A stretch of 64,000 nucleotides of DNA from the NCBI GenBank assembly GCA_021733795.1, contig JAIPKB010000001.1:1-64000 (forward strand). Reading direction: 5' to 3'. The notes beneath the pieces are model-generated. The model saw only the letters and a list, made by a program, of their open reading frames with translations. It did not search any database and was not told the origin of the DNA. This stretch comes from Akkermansiaceae bacterium. GTDB taxonomy: Bacteria > Verrucomicrobiota > Verrucomicrobiia > Verrucomicrobiales > Akkermansiaceae. The position numbers and the translations under genes were made by a program. Position 1 is the stretch's first letter. Every line of letters begins with the position of its first letter. Positions 36,711 to 46,035 of this stretch are shown here, piece after piece.

Positions 36711-38063
36711 TCACGGCAGGGTTGCCCGGAGGCGTGCGAACAGCCTGCCGGCAGCGCCGTTTGTGGCCGGAATGTGGACGGTGACGGCATCCGGAGTGGC
36801 ACTCTCATCCACCGTGACCACGACTCCATCCGGATGGGTGCCGCCGTTTTGATCGATCGGCACCTCGGTCCAGGTCCTGTCGAGTCCGGTATTCCATTGC
36901 ACGGTCAGGGTGCTATTGGAGACCTCGCTGCGGGTGAAGCGCAGGGTGAGCCCATCGGCCTCAGCGGCAGTGACGAGTGCGGCTCCATCCGGAAACAACG
37001 GATCACCTCCGAGGATCCATTCAATTCCGTTGGGAATCGCATCCTGATCGGGATCGGCATCGAACGCGGGGTCCTTGCCAGGCGATCCGTCCAAACCTTG
37101 GGCGATGGCCCAGACGGCATATGGAGCCACCCCGACAACCTCCGCCCACGAACTGCCGAGGCGAATCTCATCATGCGCCACGGTGCGGCCGTTGAGAAAC
37201 GCGCCGAAGGAGATGCCATTGAACGACATGTCTGCGGCGGCCAACCGGGTCAGCGTGGGCACACTCGGCTCGGTCGCAGAGGTGGCGTCGTGATAAACAT
37301 AAACATCATCGTTGCCCGCCTTGAAATCGATTCGCACAATATAGAAATTCACCGCTGTGCTGCCGGCGCCGATCATCTGCCAAGCCCCGGTTCAGCCAGA
37401 GCCTCCGTTTTGACCCGCAAGGTTTCCGGAGCCGGCGGGATAATCGAATCCTTCATAGGCCAGCGGGCCAGCGGACACCGGCGGAACGTCGGCTTTGAGC
37501 GTCACGTTGTCCGCGAGGTAGTGCTTTTCGTCATCGCCGATGGCTGCGCTGACGGACAAATTGTGCAGGTCGATCACCGCGAACACCTCGGTGCCGACGT
37601 CTTCGAGACCGGGCGTGAAGACGGCGAATGCTCTAACCGGGTTTACGTTCGAAAGCGACGGCAAGTCGGCATCGTCGGCGGTGACCACGCGTGTGCCCGG
37701 CATTCCCAACAGCGTGCCCTTGTCACCCGGGACGCCGCCGCTGGCACCTTTTCTGAACGACAACGTCAACTCGCCGGTATAGGTTTGGTTTCCAGGTCCA
37801 TCAATGATTCGAGCTCCGAGATCAGCCCCCAAAGTATAGGTTTTTCCGAGGTCGGTCATGGCGACCCGGCCGATCGATTGGAATACTCCGGCGTTGTTTT
37901 CGGTGCTGGTGTTACGGGCCTTCAGTGAGGCTGCGCCGAGGCCGGTGCTCATTTCGTACTCGAAGCCTTCGCAGAGCAGCTTGACGCCGGTTTGGCCGGG
38001 CAGGTTCCCTCCGCCGACGCGGAACGTGAGGTAGCGCCTGGTGATCGCGAATTCCCGCGAGAC
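36711..38063 (-). pseudogene. decayed second beta-strand/lectin-type protein fused to a GH32-like N-terminal piece
   Basis: The 3' part encodes a lectin-like end (VNFYIVRIDFKAGNDD) and the same C-terminal module as the intact neighbour, ending LFARLRATLP. Upstream in the same frame is the module start YEGFDYPAG and GQNGGSG, immediately followed by TGA where the neighbour has TGG (Trp). About 120 codons between GGSG and MIGAGST are missing. At the 5' end, REFAITRRYLTFRVGGG resembles the N-terminal module of the GH32 at 30.4-32.6 kb, and an in-frame stop at 38064-38066 leaves no start codon. This is a mosaic of at least two deletions plus a nonsense mutation. Confidence 0.7.
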
Positions 38064-38139
38064 TCATCTCGCAATCAATTGACAGCCCGCGGGTGTCTGT
38101 GCACGATTGCGTCCGTCATCCAGCCATGACAGCTTTCCC

Positions 38140-39261
38140 ATGACCGCGCCAGTACCCACCAAACACGCCGAGCTTGCCGCCGAGTTGCGCAAAGAGATAT
38201 CGGCCGGGCGGTACGGCGAAAATGGCCGCCTGCCCAGCGAAATCAAACTGGTCGAACGCTTCGGAGTGTCGCGTCCGACGGTTGCCCAGGCGCTGCGTAC
38301 GCTGCGCGAGGAGGGGTTGGTCACGCGCCGGGCGGGCTCCGGCACCTACACCTGTTCTCCGCAGTCACCGGACCTCGCGATTGCCACCCGGATGCTGGCC
38401 TTGCTGATCCCGGATTTCGGCCATACCGAAGTCTTCCAACTCATTGCCGGGCATCTGGCCAGCTTGGCCCGGCACCACGAATATGGCCTCGTTTGGGGTG
38501 GTTCGACCCTGCCAAAGCTGGATGCCGACACCCGGCTGGAACATGGCGAGGAATTATGCCAACAGTTTGTCGAAAAGCGGATCGATGGCGTGTTTTTCGC
38601 ACCCTATGAACTGGTGGAAGGCGGCTATGAGGCTAACCGGAGGATGGTCAAGCGATTGCGCGATGCCGGGATTCCGGTGGTGCTCGTGGATCATGACCTC
38701 ACGCCCTTTCCGGAACGCAGCGAGTTTGATCTCGTCGGCGTCGACAACACCGGCGGCGGCTTCTTGCTGGGGCGCCACCTGATCAAGCTCGGCTGCGCGA
38801 AAATCACCTTCGTGGTGCGGCCCTGGTCGGCCTCCACAGTCGATGCCCGGCACTCGGGCGTGGGGCAGGCGATCCACCGCTATGGCGACGCCTCCTGCTC
38901 GCTGGCTTTCGAACGGGGCGACGTCGCCAACCCGGTGTTCGCCAACAAGCTCATGGCCGCACGGCCGGACGCCATCGCGTGCGGCAACGATCATACGGCC
39001 GCAGTGCTCATCCAGAGCCTGGGCAAACTCGGGATCGCGGTGCCGCGAGACGTGCGGGTGGTTGGATTCGATGACGCCGGCTTTGCCAACCTGGTGACGC
39101 CACCGCTGACCACCGTCCGCCAACCCTGCCAGGAGATTGCGATTTCCGCTTTCCGCGCCATGTTGGACCGCTTGGTCGATCCGTCGCTTCCCGCACGGAG
39201 CATCAGTCTGACGCCGAGGTTGGTCGTCCGGGAATCCTGTGGCGCCTATGCGAGGGGGTGA
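38140..39261 (+). CDS. GntR-type HTH plus LacI-type sensor transcriptional regulator
   Basis: A 373-residue regulator joining a GntR winged helix (about residues 6-72; GRLPSEIKLVERFGVSRPTV and the RRAGSGTY wing) to a periplasmic-binding-protein-like LacI sensor domain (about 85-365; GFDDAGFANLVTPPLTTVRQP is the familiar LacI C-terminal block). Verrucomicrobia and Bacteroidetes use this type for sugar operons. Between the two decayed halves of a fructan locus and directly before a sugar transporter, it probably senses a fructan-derived sugar (inference). A TTGACA at 38079-38084 may be its -35 box. Confidence 0.87.
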   Translation: MTAPVPTKHAELAAELRKEISAGRYGENGRLPSEIKLVERFGVSRPTVAQALRTLREEGLVTRRAGSGTYTCSPQSPDLAIATRMLALLIPDFGHTEVFQLIAGHLASLARHHEYGLVWGGSTLPKLDADTRLEHGEELCQQFVEKRIDGVFFAPYELVEGGYEANRRMVKRLRDAGIPVVLVDHDLTPFPERSEFDLVGVDNTGGGFLLGRHLIKLGCAKITFVVRPWSASTVDARHSGVGQAIHRYGDASCSLAFERGDVANPVFANKLMAARPDAIACGNDHTAAVLIQSLGKLGIAVPRDVRVVGFDDAGFANLVTPPLTTVRQPCQEIAISAFRAMLDRLVDPSLPARSISLTPRLVVRESCGAYARG

Positions 39262-39371
39262 ATCCGCACTTCGGTGGCAGGCTCGTGGGAGAGTGCGGGG
39301 TGCTTGGTTGAATCGCCAAAGGGGGTGAAGCTGTCAGGTCTGATTGTGAGGCGGATATAACGGGTTCTTTC

Positions 39372-40390
39372 ATGGCGGTCAAATCGAGCGTTGTCAAAAC
39401 GAAAGGGCCCGCAAAGCTTCCGGCACGCATGAATGTGTCAAACCCAACCGCACCTGTTCACCCGCTGGAAGAATTGCCACCGGCGAAAATCACCGCCGCC
39501 TTGCTAGGGGCGACGCTGGTAGGTGCGTTGGGTGGGCTATTGTTCGGGTTCGACACTGCGGTCATCTCCGGTTGCCAGGACCAGTTGAAGCTCTTGTTCC
39601 AACTCACCGCCAACGAGCAGGGATTCATGACCGCTTCGGCGCTGATCGGAGCCGCCATCGGTTCGCTGGCGGCGGCCAAGCCGGGTGACCTCTATGGCCG
39701 CCGCGATTGCCTGAAAATCGCTGCCGCGTTCTCTTTGCTCTGTGCCATCGGCTGCGCCGCTGCGGCGGGGCTCTGGATGATGATTGCTGCGCGAATTCTC
39801 GGCGGCATCGCGGTGGGTGCCACCTCGGCGCTGGGGCCGATGTATCTTGCGGAAATGGCCCCTGCCGCCTGGCGCGGCCGGTTGGTGGCGTGCTTCCAGG
39901 TCAACATCGTGTTGGGCGTGTTGGTGGCGAATTTTTCCAACGATCTGATCGGCTCGATGGACCTTGGCGCGGCCGAGTGGCGGTGGATGTTGGGGATCCT
40001 AGGCACTGCCTGCGCTGGCGTTTCTGGCGCTCTTGTTCTTCACCCCCCGCAGCCCGCGCTGGCTGGTGATGAAGGGGGAACACCAGCAGGCCGGGGAGGT
40101 GTTGCGCAAGATCGGGCTGAGCCAAGCCGAGGAACACCTCGCGGCCATCCGCAACTCGGTGCACCTGGAAATTGGCCAGACCTCGGCTCCGCTATTTGTC
40201 AGATCCCTCTCCAAACCGATTTCCCTCGCGGTGGCGGTCGCCATGTTCAACCAACTCGGCGGGATCAACGCGCTCTGGTACTATGCGAACACCATTTTCG
40301 CGATGGCGGGGTTCAGCAAGGATTCCAGCGCGTTGCAGTCGGTCATGCTCGGGGTGGCCAACCTCATTGCAACCCTGGTGGGCATGGAAA
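39372..40390 (+). pseudogene. sugar-porter MFS transporter, frameshifted and 3'-truncated
   Basis: The N-terminal half is a clear sugar porter: GALGGLLFGFDTAVISG, a degenerate inter-helix motif (AAKPGDLYGRRDCLK) and LAEMAPAAWRGRLVA. Near 40003 the reading frame shifts by one base; the other frame carries on with LFFTPRSPRWLVMKGE, FNQLGGINALWYY and LQSVMLGVANLIATLVG. After about 40385 the transporter stops in mid-sequence (roughly helix 8 of 12) and unrelated sequence follows. It was probably the fructose or oligosaccharide importer of the locus; now inactive. Confidence 0.75.
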
Positions 40391-40677
40391 GGAACATTTT
40401 CAGCAGCCGGATGTGCTGGAATTGCTGCTGCCGTTCGTGCCGGGCTTGGAATACGGCGCTGAGTTGATTCTTGAAATCCCAGCGGAACAGATGGTGATCG
40501 AATCGGATCTCCAAGGTCGAGATCCAGAACCAACATGACAATGTCAATCCCACGACTCCCGCTGAGGCGGATGACTATATCAGTCTTGCGTTCTGGTATC
40601 AGGAGGGGCCGGTGCAAGTCGTTGCATTGCCAACCTTCAAACAGCGCACGGCACCCGCCTTTTCCACCGACAAATAA
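40391..40677 (+). pseudogene. gene debris: unknown fragment plus a GH172-like C terminus
   Basis: One frame reads HFQQPDVLELLLPFVPGLEY and ends at a TGA near 40538; I do not recognise it. Another, from about 40513, reads NVNPTTPAEADDYISLAFWYQ and then QEGPVQVVALPTF, ending at TAA 40675-40677, like the C terminus of DUF2961 (GH172) proteins. Neither has a start. They bridge the truncated transporter and the second GH32 gene. Confidence 0.5.
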
Positions 40678-40692
40678 GCACCCATCACCACG

Positions 40693-42534
40693 ATGATCAA
40701 AACATCCATCTTTCTGGGATTACTAACGGCCTTGCCAATTTGCCCCGCCGGTGAAACCGCGGTCGGACGCATCGGCGTGGCGGACTATGGCAATTGGAAG
40801 GCCACCGGGACCGCGTTTCAAAAGGGCCCTGCCTCCGGCGATTTGCTCGCCAAACTGGAGATCGAGAACTCCGCCGCCGCCGCCGTCATCAGCAGCGAAA
40901 TCGACGGCGACAGCCCGGTGGGCACCCTGACCTCCCCCTCTTTCAGCCTCTCGCGTCCCTATCTTTCATTCCGCATCGCTGGTGGCGACTACGAACGCCA
41001 CGCCTGCATCAACCTGGTCATCCATGACAGGATTGTGAAAAGCGCCACCGGCCGCAACAGCGACCGCCTGACGCCCGTCTCATGGGACGTGAGAGAGTTC
41101 ATGGGCACGACCGCGACCATTCAGATTATTGATGAAGCCGGCGGACAGTGGGGACACGTCAACGTCGAGGGGATCGTCCAGACAGATGCGCCCGAGGTCA
41201 TGCCGTTGGCGAAAGGGATACTCTATCAGGAGGCACTGCGGCCGCAGTTCCATTTCACCGCCCGCCAGTGGACGATGGACCGGCTGAACCCGGGCATGCG
41301 GCAGGAGGGGTGGCTCAACGACCTCAACGGGCTGATCTATTACGACGGGGAATACCACCTTTTCGCGCAGCGCTGGAACAAGTGCTGGATCCATGCCGTG
41401 AGCCGGGATCTGATCCATTGGCAGGAACTGGAGCCCGCGTTCTGGGAGGAGAAGCTCGACAGTGCCGTGCAATCCGGCACCTGTGTGATCGACTATCATA
41501 ACACCTCCGGCCTCTCGCCGGACAACAAGACCCCGCCGATGGTCGCGTTCTGGTCCCGCAACGAACCCAGCCACTGCCTTTCCTACAGCCTCGACCACGG
41601 GCGCACTTGGCAGCATTACCCCAAGAACCCGGTGTTGATATTCCCGGAACGGGACCCGAAGGTGTTCTGGTATGAGCCGGGAAAACATTGGGTCATGATG
41701 ATGTACGGCAGCGGCAAATACCATCTCTTCACCTCGCCAAACCTGCTGGACTGGACCAACGTGAACCACCCGATCAACGACGCCTTCGAGTGTCCTGACT
41801 TTTTCGAACTGCCCGTGGTCGGGAATCCAGCCGTCCGGAAATGGGTGCTGATTCATGCGGATGGCAAATACTCCCTCGGCACCTTCGACGGCACCGAGTT
41901 CAAGGAGCAAACCCCCCGCTATCCAAGCGACCTCGGCGGCAATAACTTCTACGCGACCCAGGCTTTCAACAACACCGACAAGGCCGATGGCCGTCGGATC
42001 CAACTCGCCTGGATGCGCGGGTCCGATTTCAAAGACATGCCGTTCAGCCAGCAGGTATCGTTTCCGTGCGAACTGACGCTTCACCAAACCCCGGCCGGAC
42101 TCCGGTTGTTCCGCCAGCCGATCCGCGAACTCGAAATGCTCCATCAGACGGAGAAGCAGTTGAACCACCGCGAGCTGGATGACGGTGAGGAATTGTCACT
42201 CGCGCCAGCAGGCGAGTTGTTCCGCATCCAGGCGGAAGTGAGCATCCCGGAAGGAGCACGGCTGAGCTTCAACCTGCGTGGCTATCCGGTGGTCCTCACG
42301 TCCAACACCGCCGAATCGGGCACCGGAGCCCACACCGTTCAGGAGGCGGTCAGAACGGTGGAAATCCTGATCGACCGCGCCTCGGTGGAAGTCTTCGTCA
42401 ACCACGGCGAATTATCGATCACCCGCAATTTCCGGGCGCGTCAGGATGGGTTGTCGGTGACCGCAGAGGGTAGCGGGGTCCTTATCCGGTCCATGGCCAT
42501 TCATCCACTCATGTCGATCTGGCCGACCCATTGA
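40693..42534 (+). CDS. secreted GH32 family enzyme with a variant nucleophile motif
   Basis: A 613-residue protein with signal peptide (to about 20), one N-terminal beta module (25-165, like that of the other GH32) and a GH32 catalytic domain. The normally strict NDPNG is here N209-D210-L211-N212-G213: the nucleophile Asp210 is kept but Pro is replaced by Leu. RDP (320-322) and the acid/base Glu366 in FECPDF are intact, so the enzyme may be active with altered specificity. The product continues to a full C-terminal beta-sandwich. It starts 15 bases after the debris fragment and is divergent from the operon carrying the first GH32. Confidence 0.86.
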   Translation: MIKTSIFLGLLTALPICPAGETAVGRIGVADYGNWKATGTAFQKGPASGDLLAKLEIENSAAAAVISSEIDGDSPVGTLTSPSFSLSRPYLSFRIAGGDYERHACINLVIHDRIVKSATGRNSDRLTPVSWDVREFMGTTATIQIIDEAGGQWGHVNVEGIVQTDAPEVMPLAKGILYQEALRPQFHFTARQWTMDRLNPGMRQEGWLNDLNGLIYYDGEYHLFAQRWNKCWIHAVSRDLIHWQELEPAFWEEKLDSAVQSGTCVIDYHNTSGLSPDNKTPPMVAFWSRNEPSHCLSYSLDHGRTWQHYPKNPVLIFPERDPKVFWYEPGKHWVMMMYGSGKYHLFTSPNLLDWTNVNHPINDAFECPDFFELPVVGNPAVRKWVLIHADGKYSLGTFDGTEFKEQTPRYPSDLGGNNFYATQAFNNTDKADGRRIQLAWMRGSDFKDMPFSQQVSFPCELTLHQTPAGLRLFRQPIRELEMLHQTEKQLNHRELDDGEELSLAPAGELFRIQAEVSIPEGARLSFNLRGYPVVLTSNTAESGTGAHTVQEAVRTVEILIDRASVEVFVNHGELSITRNFRARQDGLSVTAEGSGVLIRSMAIHPLMSIWPTH

Positions 42535-42657
42535 AACCGGGACGACGGAGCTCGCAATTTCCGCGTTGAGGAAATGAATGCTTTCCGGATTCATCCCAAA
42601 ACACCGTAAAATCCGTCGTAATCTTCGCGCCCATCCCCCCGTTCCTATCACCCTGCC

Positions 42658-43371
42658 ATGAAAATCTGCTTCCTGATCCCGCTTCTCGTTCTCGCCAATC
42701 TCACCGCCACTGCCCAAGGAATCGTCAATCTCGAGAAATACCGCGCCGATTCCACCAACCGCTGGGAAAAGGACATCGCGAAGCTCGAAGCCCTCGACCA
42801 GTCCGAATCCCACCCCGGCAACGCCATCCTCTTCGTCGGCAGCTCCAGCATCCGCCGCTGGGACACGATCGTCGACGACATGGCACCCTACCACCCGATC
42901 CAGCGCGGCTTCGGCGGCTGCACATGGTCCGACGTCGCGATCTTCGCCGACCGGCTCATCACCCCCCACCCGTTCCGCGCCATTGTCTTCTTCGTCGCCA
43001 ACGACATCACCGGAGGGAGCGATGACAAGACGCCCGACGAAGTCGCCGCCCTTTTCGCCTACGTCTGGCAGCGCGTCCGCGCCCATAATCCCGACGCCCC
43101 CGTCTTCTTCATCCCCGTCACCCCCACCCCCTCCCGCTGGTCCGTCTGGCCCACCGCCAAGAAGGCCAACTCCGCGATCCGGCAATTCTGTGCCGACAAC
43201 GACAGCACCTGGTTCATCGGCACCGAAAGCATCTACCTCGATCCGCACGGCCAACCACGCCCCGGCCTCTTCGTCGACGACATGCTCCACCTCAACCCCG
43301 ACGGCTACAGCCGCTGGGCCGCCGCCATCAAGTCCCACCTCGACACCATCCTCAACGGCGCAGGGAGGTAA
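42658..43371 (+). CDS. secreted SGNH/GDSL hydrolase
   Basis: A 237-residue esterase-like protein with a signal peptide ending near TATAQG (about 20). SGNH block I is FVGSSSIRRW (59-68), with the catalytic Ser in the GSSS run; block II is GFGG; the block III Asn lies in VANDI; block V is DDMLHLNPDGY with the catalytic Asp and His. Substrate could be an acetylated glycan (inference from neighbours). A 28-base piece of its 3' end (43338-43365) recurs with one mismatch at 61710-61737. Confidence 0.87.
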   Translation: MKICFLIPLLVLANLTATAQGIVNLEKYRADSTNRWEKDIAKLEALDQSESHPGNAILFVGSSSIRRWDTIVDDMAPYHPIQRGFGGCTWSDVAIFADRLITPHPFRAIVFFVANDITGGSDDKTPDEVAALFAYVWQRVRAHNPDAPVFFIPVTPTPSRWSVWPTAKKANSAIRQFCADNDSTWFIGTESIYLDPHGQPRPGLFVDDMLHLNPDGYSRWAAAIKSHLDTILNGAGR

Positions 43372-43517
43372 TCCCACGGTGCGCGGAACGCCAGTCCCGC
43401 GCCGTTGTCAGCGGTCCAGGGTTTGCTCGCCGGAACCGGAGTGGGATCCAAGTTGGCGGCCTCAGGCTTCCGGTGGCCGATCATTGGGTTGATGCGCCCG
43501 GCAGCCCGGGTGGGTTT

Positions 43518-44276
43518 TTACCGGACCTTGCCGGTGGCCGCCCACTCGGTCCCGCGCTGGATGAGTTTCGTGACGTTGGGGGTCCGGATTGCGTTGCCGT
43601 CGTGGCCGAAGGTTTCGTGAAACACCCGGCCTTGCCCGTATTCCAGGGTGAAGGCGAGCGGTTCGGTTGCATTGCTCCAGTCCGAGGCCGCGGTCACCAG
43701 TACGTGGATCGATGCGTCGCCCTGCAACTTGGCATAAAGTTCGTCGTCGGTCTGGAAGTCTTCCAGCCCTTGGGTGATCGGGTGGTTCCGGTCGGCGATT
43801 TGGGCTTTGAAGACGCTGCGCGGGCCGTGGCCGGACTGGCCCATGACCCAGTAGCGGCCGCAAAGTTTCTGGAATTCACCCCACTCCTTGAACGACGCAC
43901 TCGATAGATGGGAGATGCAGAGGCCCTTGCCGCCCTTCACATAGGCCAACAGGTTCTGTTTGGCCGCCTCAGAGAGCGTAGCGAGCTTGGCGTTGTAGAA
44001 GTGAAGGAACACCGCATCGTAGGCCTTGAGCGAACTGGCGGATTCGAAAATGCCCGGATCCTCGCTAACGTTCACCTCAAACCGGTTCGTTGCCAGCAAG
44101 GCCTCGCGGATCGCCTGGGAGACCTCGTGCCACGGGTGGGCGGCGACGTCGTCGCCGGTGACGATCAGCACCTTGAGCTTGGGCGAGGCATCGGCCGCAG
44201 GGCACGGTGCGATGGAAATGAGGGAGCAGCCAATCAGGGCGGCGAATGACGCGCGCAGGGTGTTTCGACGGTTCAT
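43518..44276 (-). CDS. secreted ThuA-like domain protein
   Basis: A 252-residue protein with a signal peptide (NTLRASFAALIGCSLIS, cleavage near PAADA) and a ThuA-like class-I glutamine-amidotransferase-related fold: KVLIVTGDDVAAHPWHEVS, AYDAVFLHFYN, GKGLCISHLSS, then FHETFGHDG. ThuA-like proteins occur in verrucomicrobial sugar loci, often beside Gfo/Idh oxidoreductases; the activity is not established. Start at the ATG 44276, which directly precedes the signal peptide. It converges on the SGNH hydrolase. Confidence 0.85.
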   Translation of the reverse strand: MNRRNTLRASFAALIGCSLISIAPCPAADASPKLKVLIVTGDDVAAHPWHEVSQAIREALLATNRFEVNVSEDPGIFESASSLKAYDAVFLHFYNAKLATLSEAAKQNLLAYVKGGKGLCISHLSSASFKEWGEFQKLCGRYWVMGQSGHGPRSVFKAQIADRNHPITQGLEDFQTDDELYAKLQGDASIHVLVTAASDWSNATEPLAFTLEYGQGRVFHETFGHDGNAIRTPNVTKLIQRGTEWAATGKVR

Positions 44277-44660
44277 GGGATGGGATGGGATGGGATGGTT
44301 GGGGGTTGGGATGGTTGGAGGTGGCTGTGCGGTGGGTTGACTAGGTGCTTGGACGAAACTGCGCCAGCTGCCGGGAAAACCGCACGATGACACAGCCGGC
44401 AAGACTACGTCTCGAACCAGCGTTGATCTTTCATCATTGATGCCAGGGGCATCAACGTGCCGCGCGCAGCCGGGGCGAGATTTCCGCGGCACTCGAGCGG
44501 AATAGCCAGCAGCGGCTTGGGGGTCTTACTCCTGGCTTTATGCTCGCTCGGGAGTTCGGTGCGGGCCATCCGGTGATTTCCGAGATTGGCGGTGATGATC
44601 GGATAGTTGCTACCAAACAACAGGTAACTCGACGGTTCTCGCGCGGGGGCGTCGTCGCCA
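44277..44660. other. upstream of the ThuA gene: GGGAT runs and an unassigned fragment
   Basis: Bases 44277-44335 contain tandem GGGAT/GGTTG words upstream of the ThuA start (plus-strand view). A minus-strand open frame ending in RWFET at 44405 (through AIPLECRGNLAPAARG) runs back to about 44740 without a start that makes sense. It may be the 3' end of a deleted gene, but I recognise no family. Confidence 0.35.
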
Positions 44661-45725
44661 GTGGTGAGGATCATGCTCTGCGCCACTGACCACCCGCCGG
44701 ATGATTCGGTCCCGGATTCCTGGAAGGCCTTCTTCGGCATCTCCGCGCAAACCGGCGACGACGATCTGGATGAGGGAACGGGCGATGGACTCTACAACGC
44801 GGAAGAGTTCGCCTACCAAACGAATCCGACCCTCATCGACACCCTTCGCAACAACGGCAGCTTCGAGCTCCTTGGCGGCGCTGCGTCAGCCGCTGGTGCC
44901 ACTCATTGGGATACTGATCCGGATGGAGACGTTGACAACTGGGCGGTTTGGAATGCCGCCGTTGGTGGTCCTTCGACCGCGGATAACGACAGTGGAACTT
45001 ACGAGGGCGCCTTGGCCACCGCGGGCACTCGACTCGCCTTCCTCCAAGGGAACAACGCCGCCTACAACATGACCACTCACGTGGTGGCCGCAGGGGACGT
45101 CTTCACCTTCACCTGGGACCATTTGAACCGCAACAGCTCCCACACCGTCAGCCTGGTATATGACGACGGTGGCATGATCACCACGATCGCCGCATCGGCA
45201 GTCACCAGCACGGCGGTCGGAAACGGCAAGGGGGCCACCTACACGGTTCTTGCGGGCGACCCGGCGATTGGCAAGACCATCGGACTGGGGATCGCGAACA
45301 ACAACTCGAACTACCCGGAAGTGGACAACTTCGTCCTGAGCGTGGTTCCGGGCACCGGTGGAAATGACACTGACAGCGACAACATGGACGACACCTGGGA
45401 AACCACCTACGGCCTGAACGTGGGAGTCGATGACTCCGCCGGTGACCTCGACGGCGACGGCACCAGCAACCTGACGGAGTTCCGGCTGGGCCTGATCCCG
45501 AACAATGGCAGCTCCAGCTTCGCCGCCACCCGCAGCGCCGCAGGACTCCTGAGCTGGCCGAGTGTGGAAGGCGTGACATTCACGATCGAACGCAGCCCCA
45601 CCCTCGCCACGGGAGATTGGACCGTGCTGGAAGCCGCCTACCCTGGCACGGCTGGCAGCGCCAGCTACACCGATCCCGAGCCCCCCGCCGGCAAGGCATT
45701 CTACCGGATCGGATTGAACCCGTAA
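44661..45725 (+). pseudogene. 5'-truncated secreted protein with Ca-binding Asp-rich segments
   Basis: The 354-residue frame lacks a signal peptide and opens in mid-domain (PDSWKAFFGISAQTGDDDLDEGTGDG), so the 5' end is probably missing. It has two DxDxDG-like, thrombospondin-3-type Asp segments (DTDSDNMDDTWE and DLDGDGTSNLTEF) around a beta-sandwich, and ends in the typical verrucomicrobial closing domain (FTIERSPTLATGDWTVLEA, FYRIGLNP). It may still be a fragment of a gene elsewhere. No function called. Confidence 0.55.
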
Positions 45726-45770
45726 TCGGCGCGGCCCAGTCCCACCTATTGGGAAACGGAGGAAAGACCG

Positions 45771-45962
45771 GAGGCTTGTCTGAAAATCCCTCCGGGCAGG
45801 GACCGTCTTCGCCGCTCGCAGTCTTTGGCAGGGACGCGTTTCCGACGCGTCCGCGCGAATGAACTGAGAATGGAAAAGCCGGATCGGCCGTCCATTCGTC
45901 ACCCATTCTCCCGGACCGTTCGGAAAACGGTCCCTGCCCTTTTCAGACAGGCTTTGAGCCTC
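45771..45962. repeat. 192-bp inverted-repeat element with nested hairpins
   Basis: The ends are complementary: GAGGC (45771-45775) with GCCTC (45958-45962), TGTCTGAAAA (45777-45786) with TTTTCAGACA (45940-45949), and a perfect 13-base pair GGGCAGGGACCGT (45794-45806) with ACGGTCCCTGCCC (45927-45939). Inside are hairpins GGACGCGT-TTCCG-ACGCGTCC (45832-45852) and GACCGTT-CGGAA-AACGGTC (45914-45932). It fills most of the gap between the truncated protein and the sensor kinase and resembles a MITE or long REP-type element. Confidence 0.75.
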
Positions 45963-46035
45963 TGGTTCGATCCGTGAATTTGGCCTCGAAGTCGGTCGGA
46001 TTTCCGCTTTACTCGAGTTCGCCGCCAGCACCACC

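Noticed and set aside
37392-37394. TGA read as Trp or selenocysteine
   Set aside because: The gene around it has other lesions, neighbouring genes use TGG for Trp and TGA as stop, and no SECIS-like hairpin is visible.
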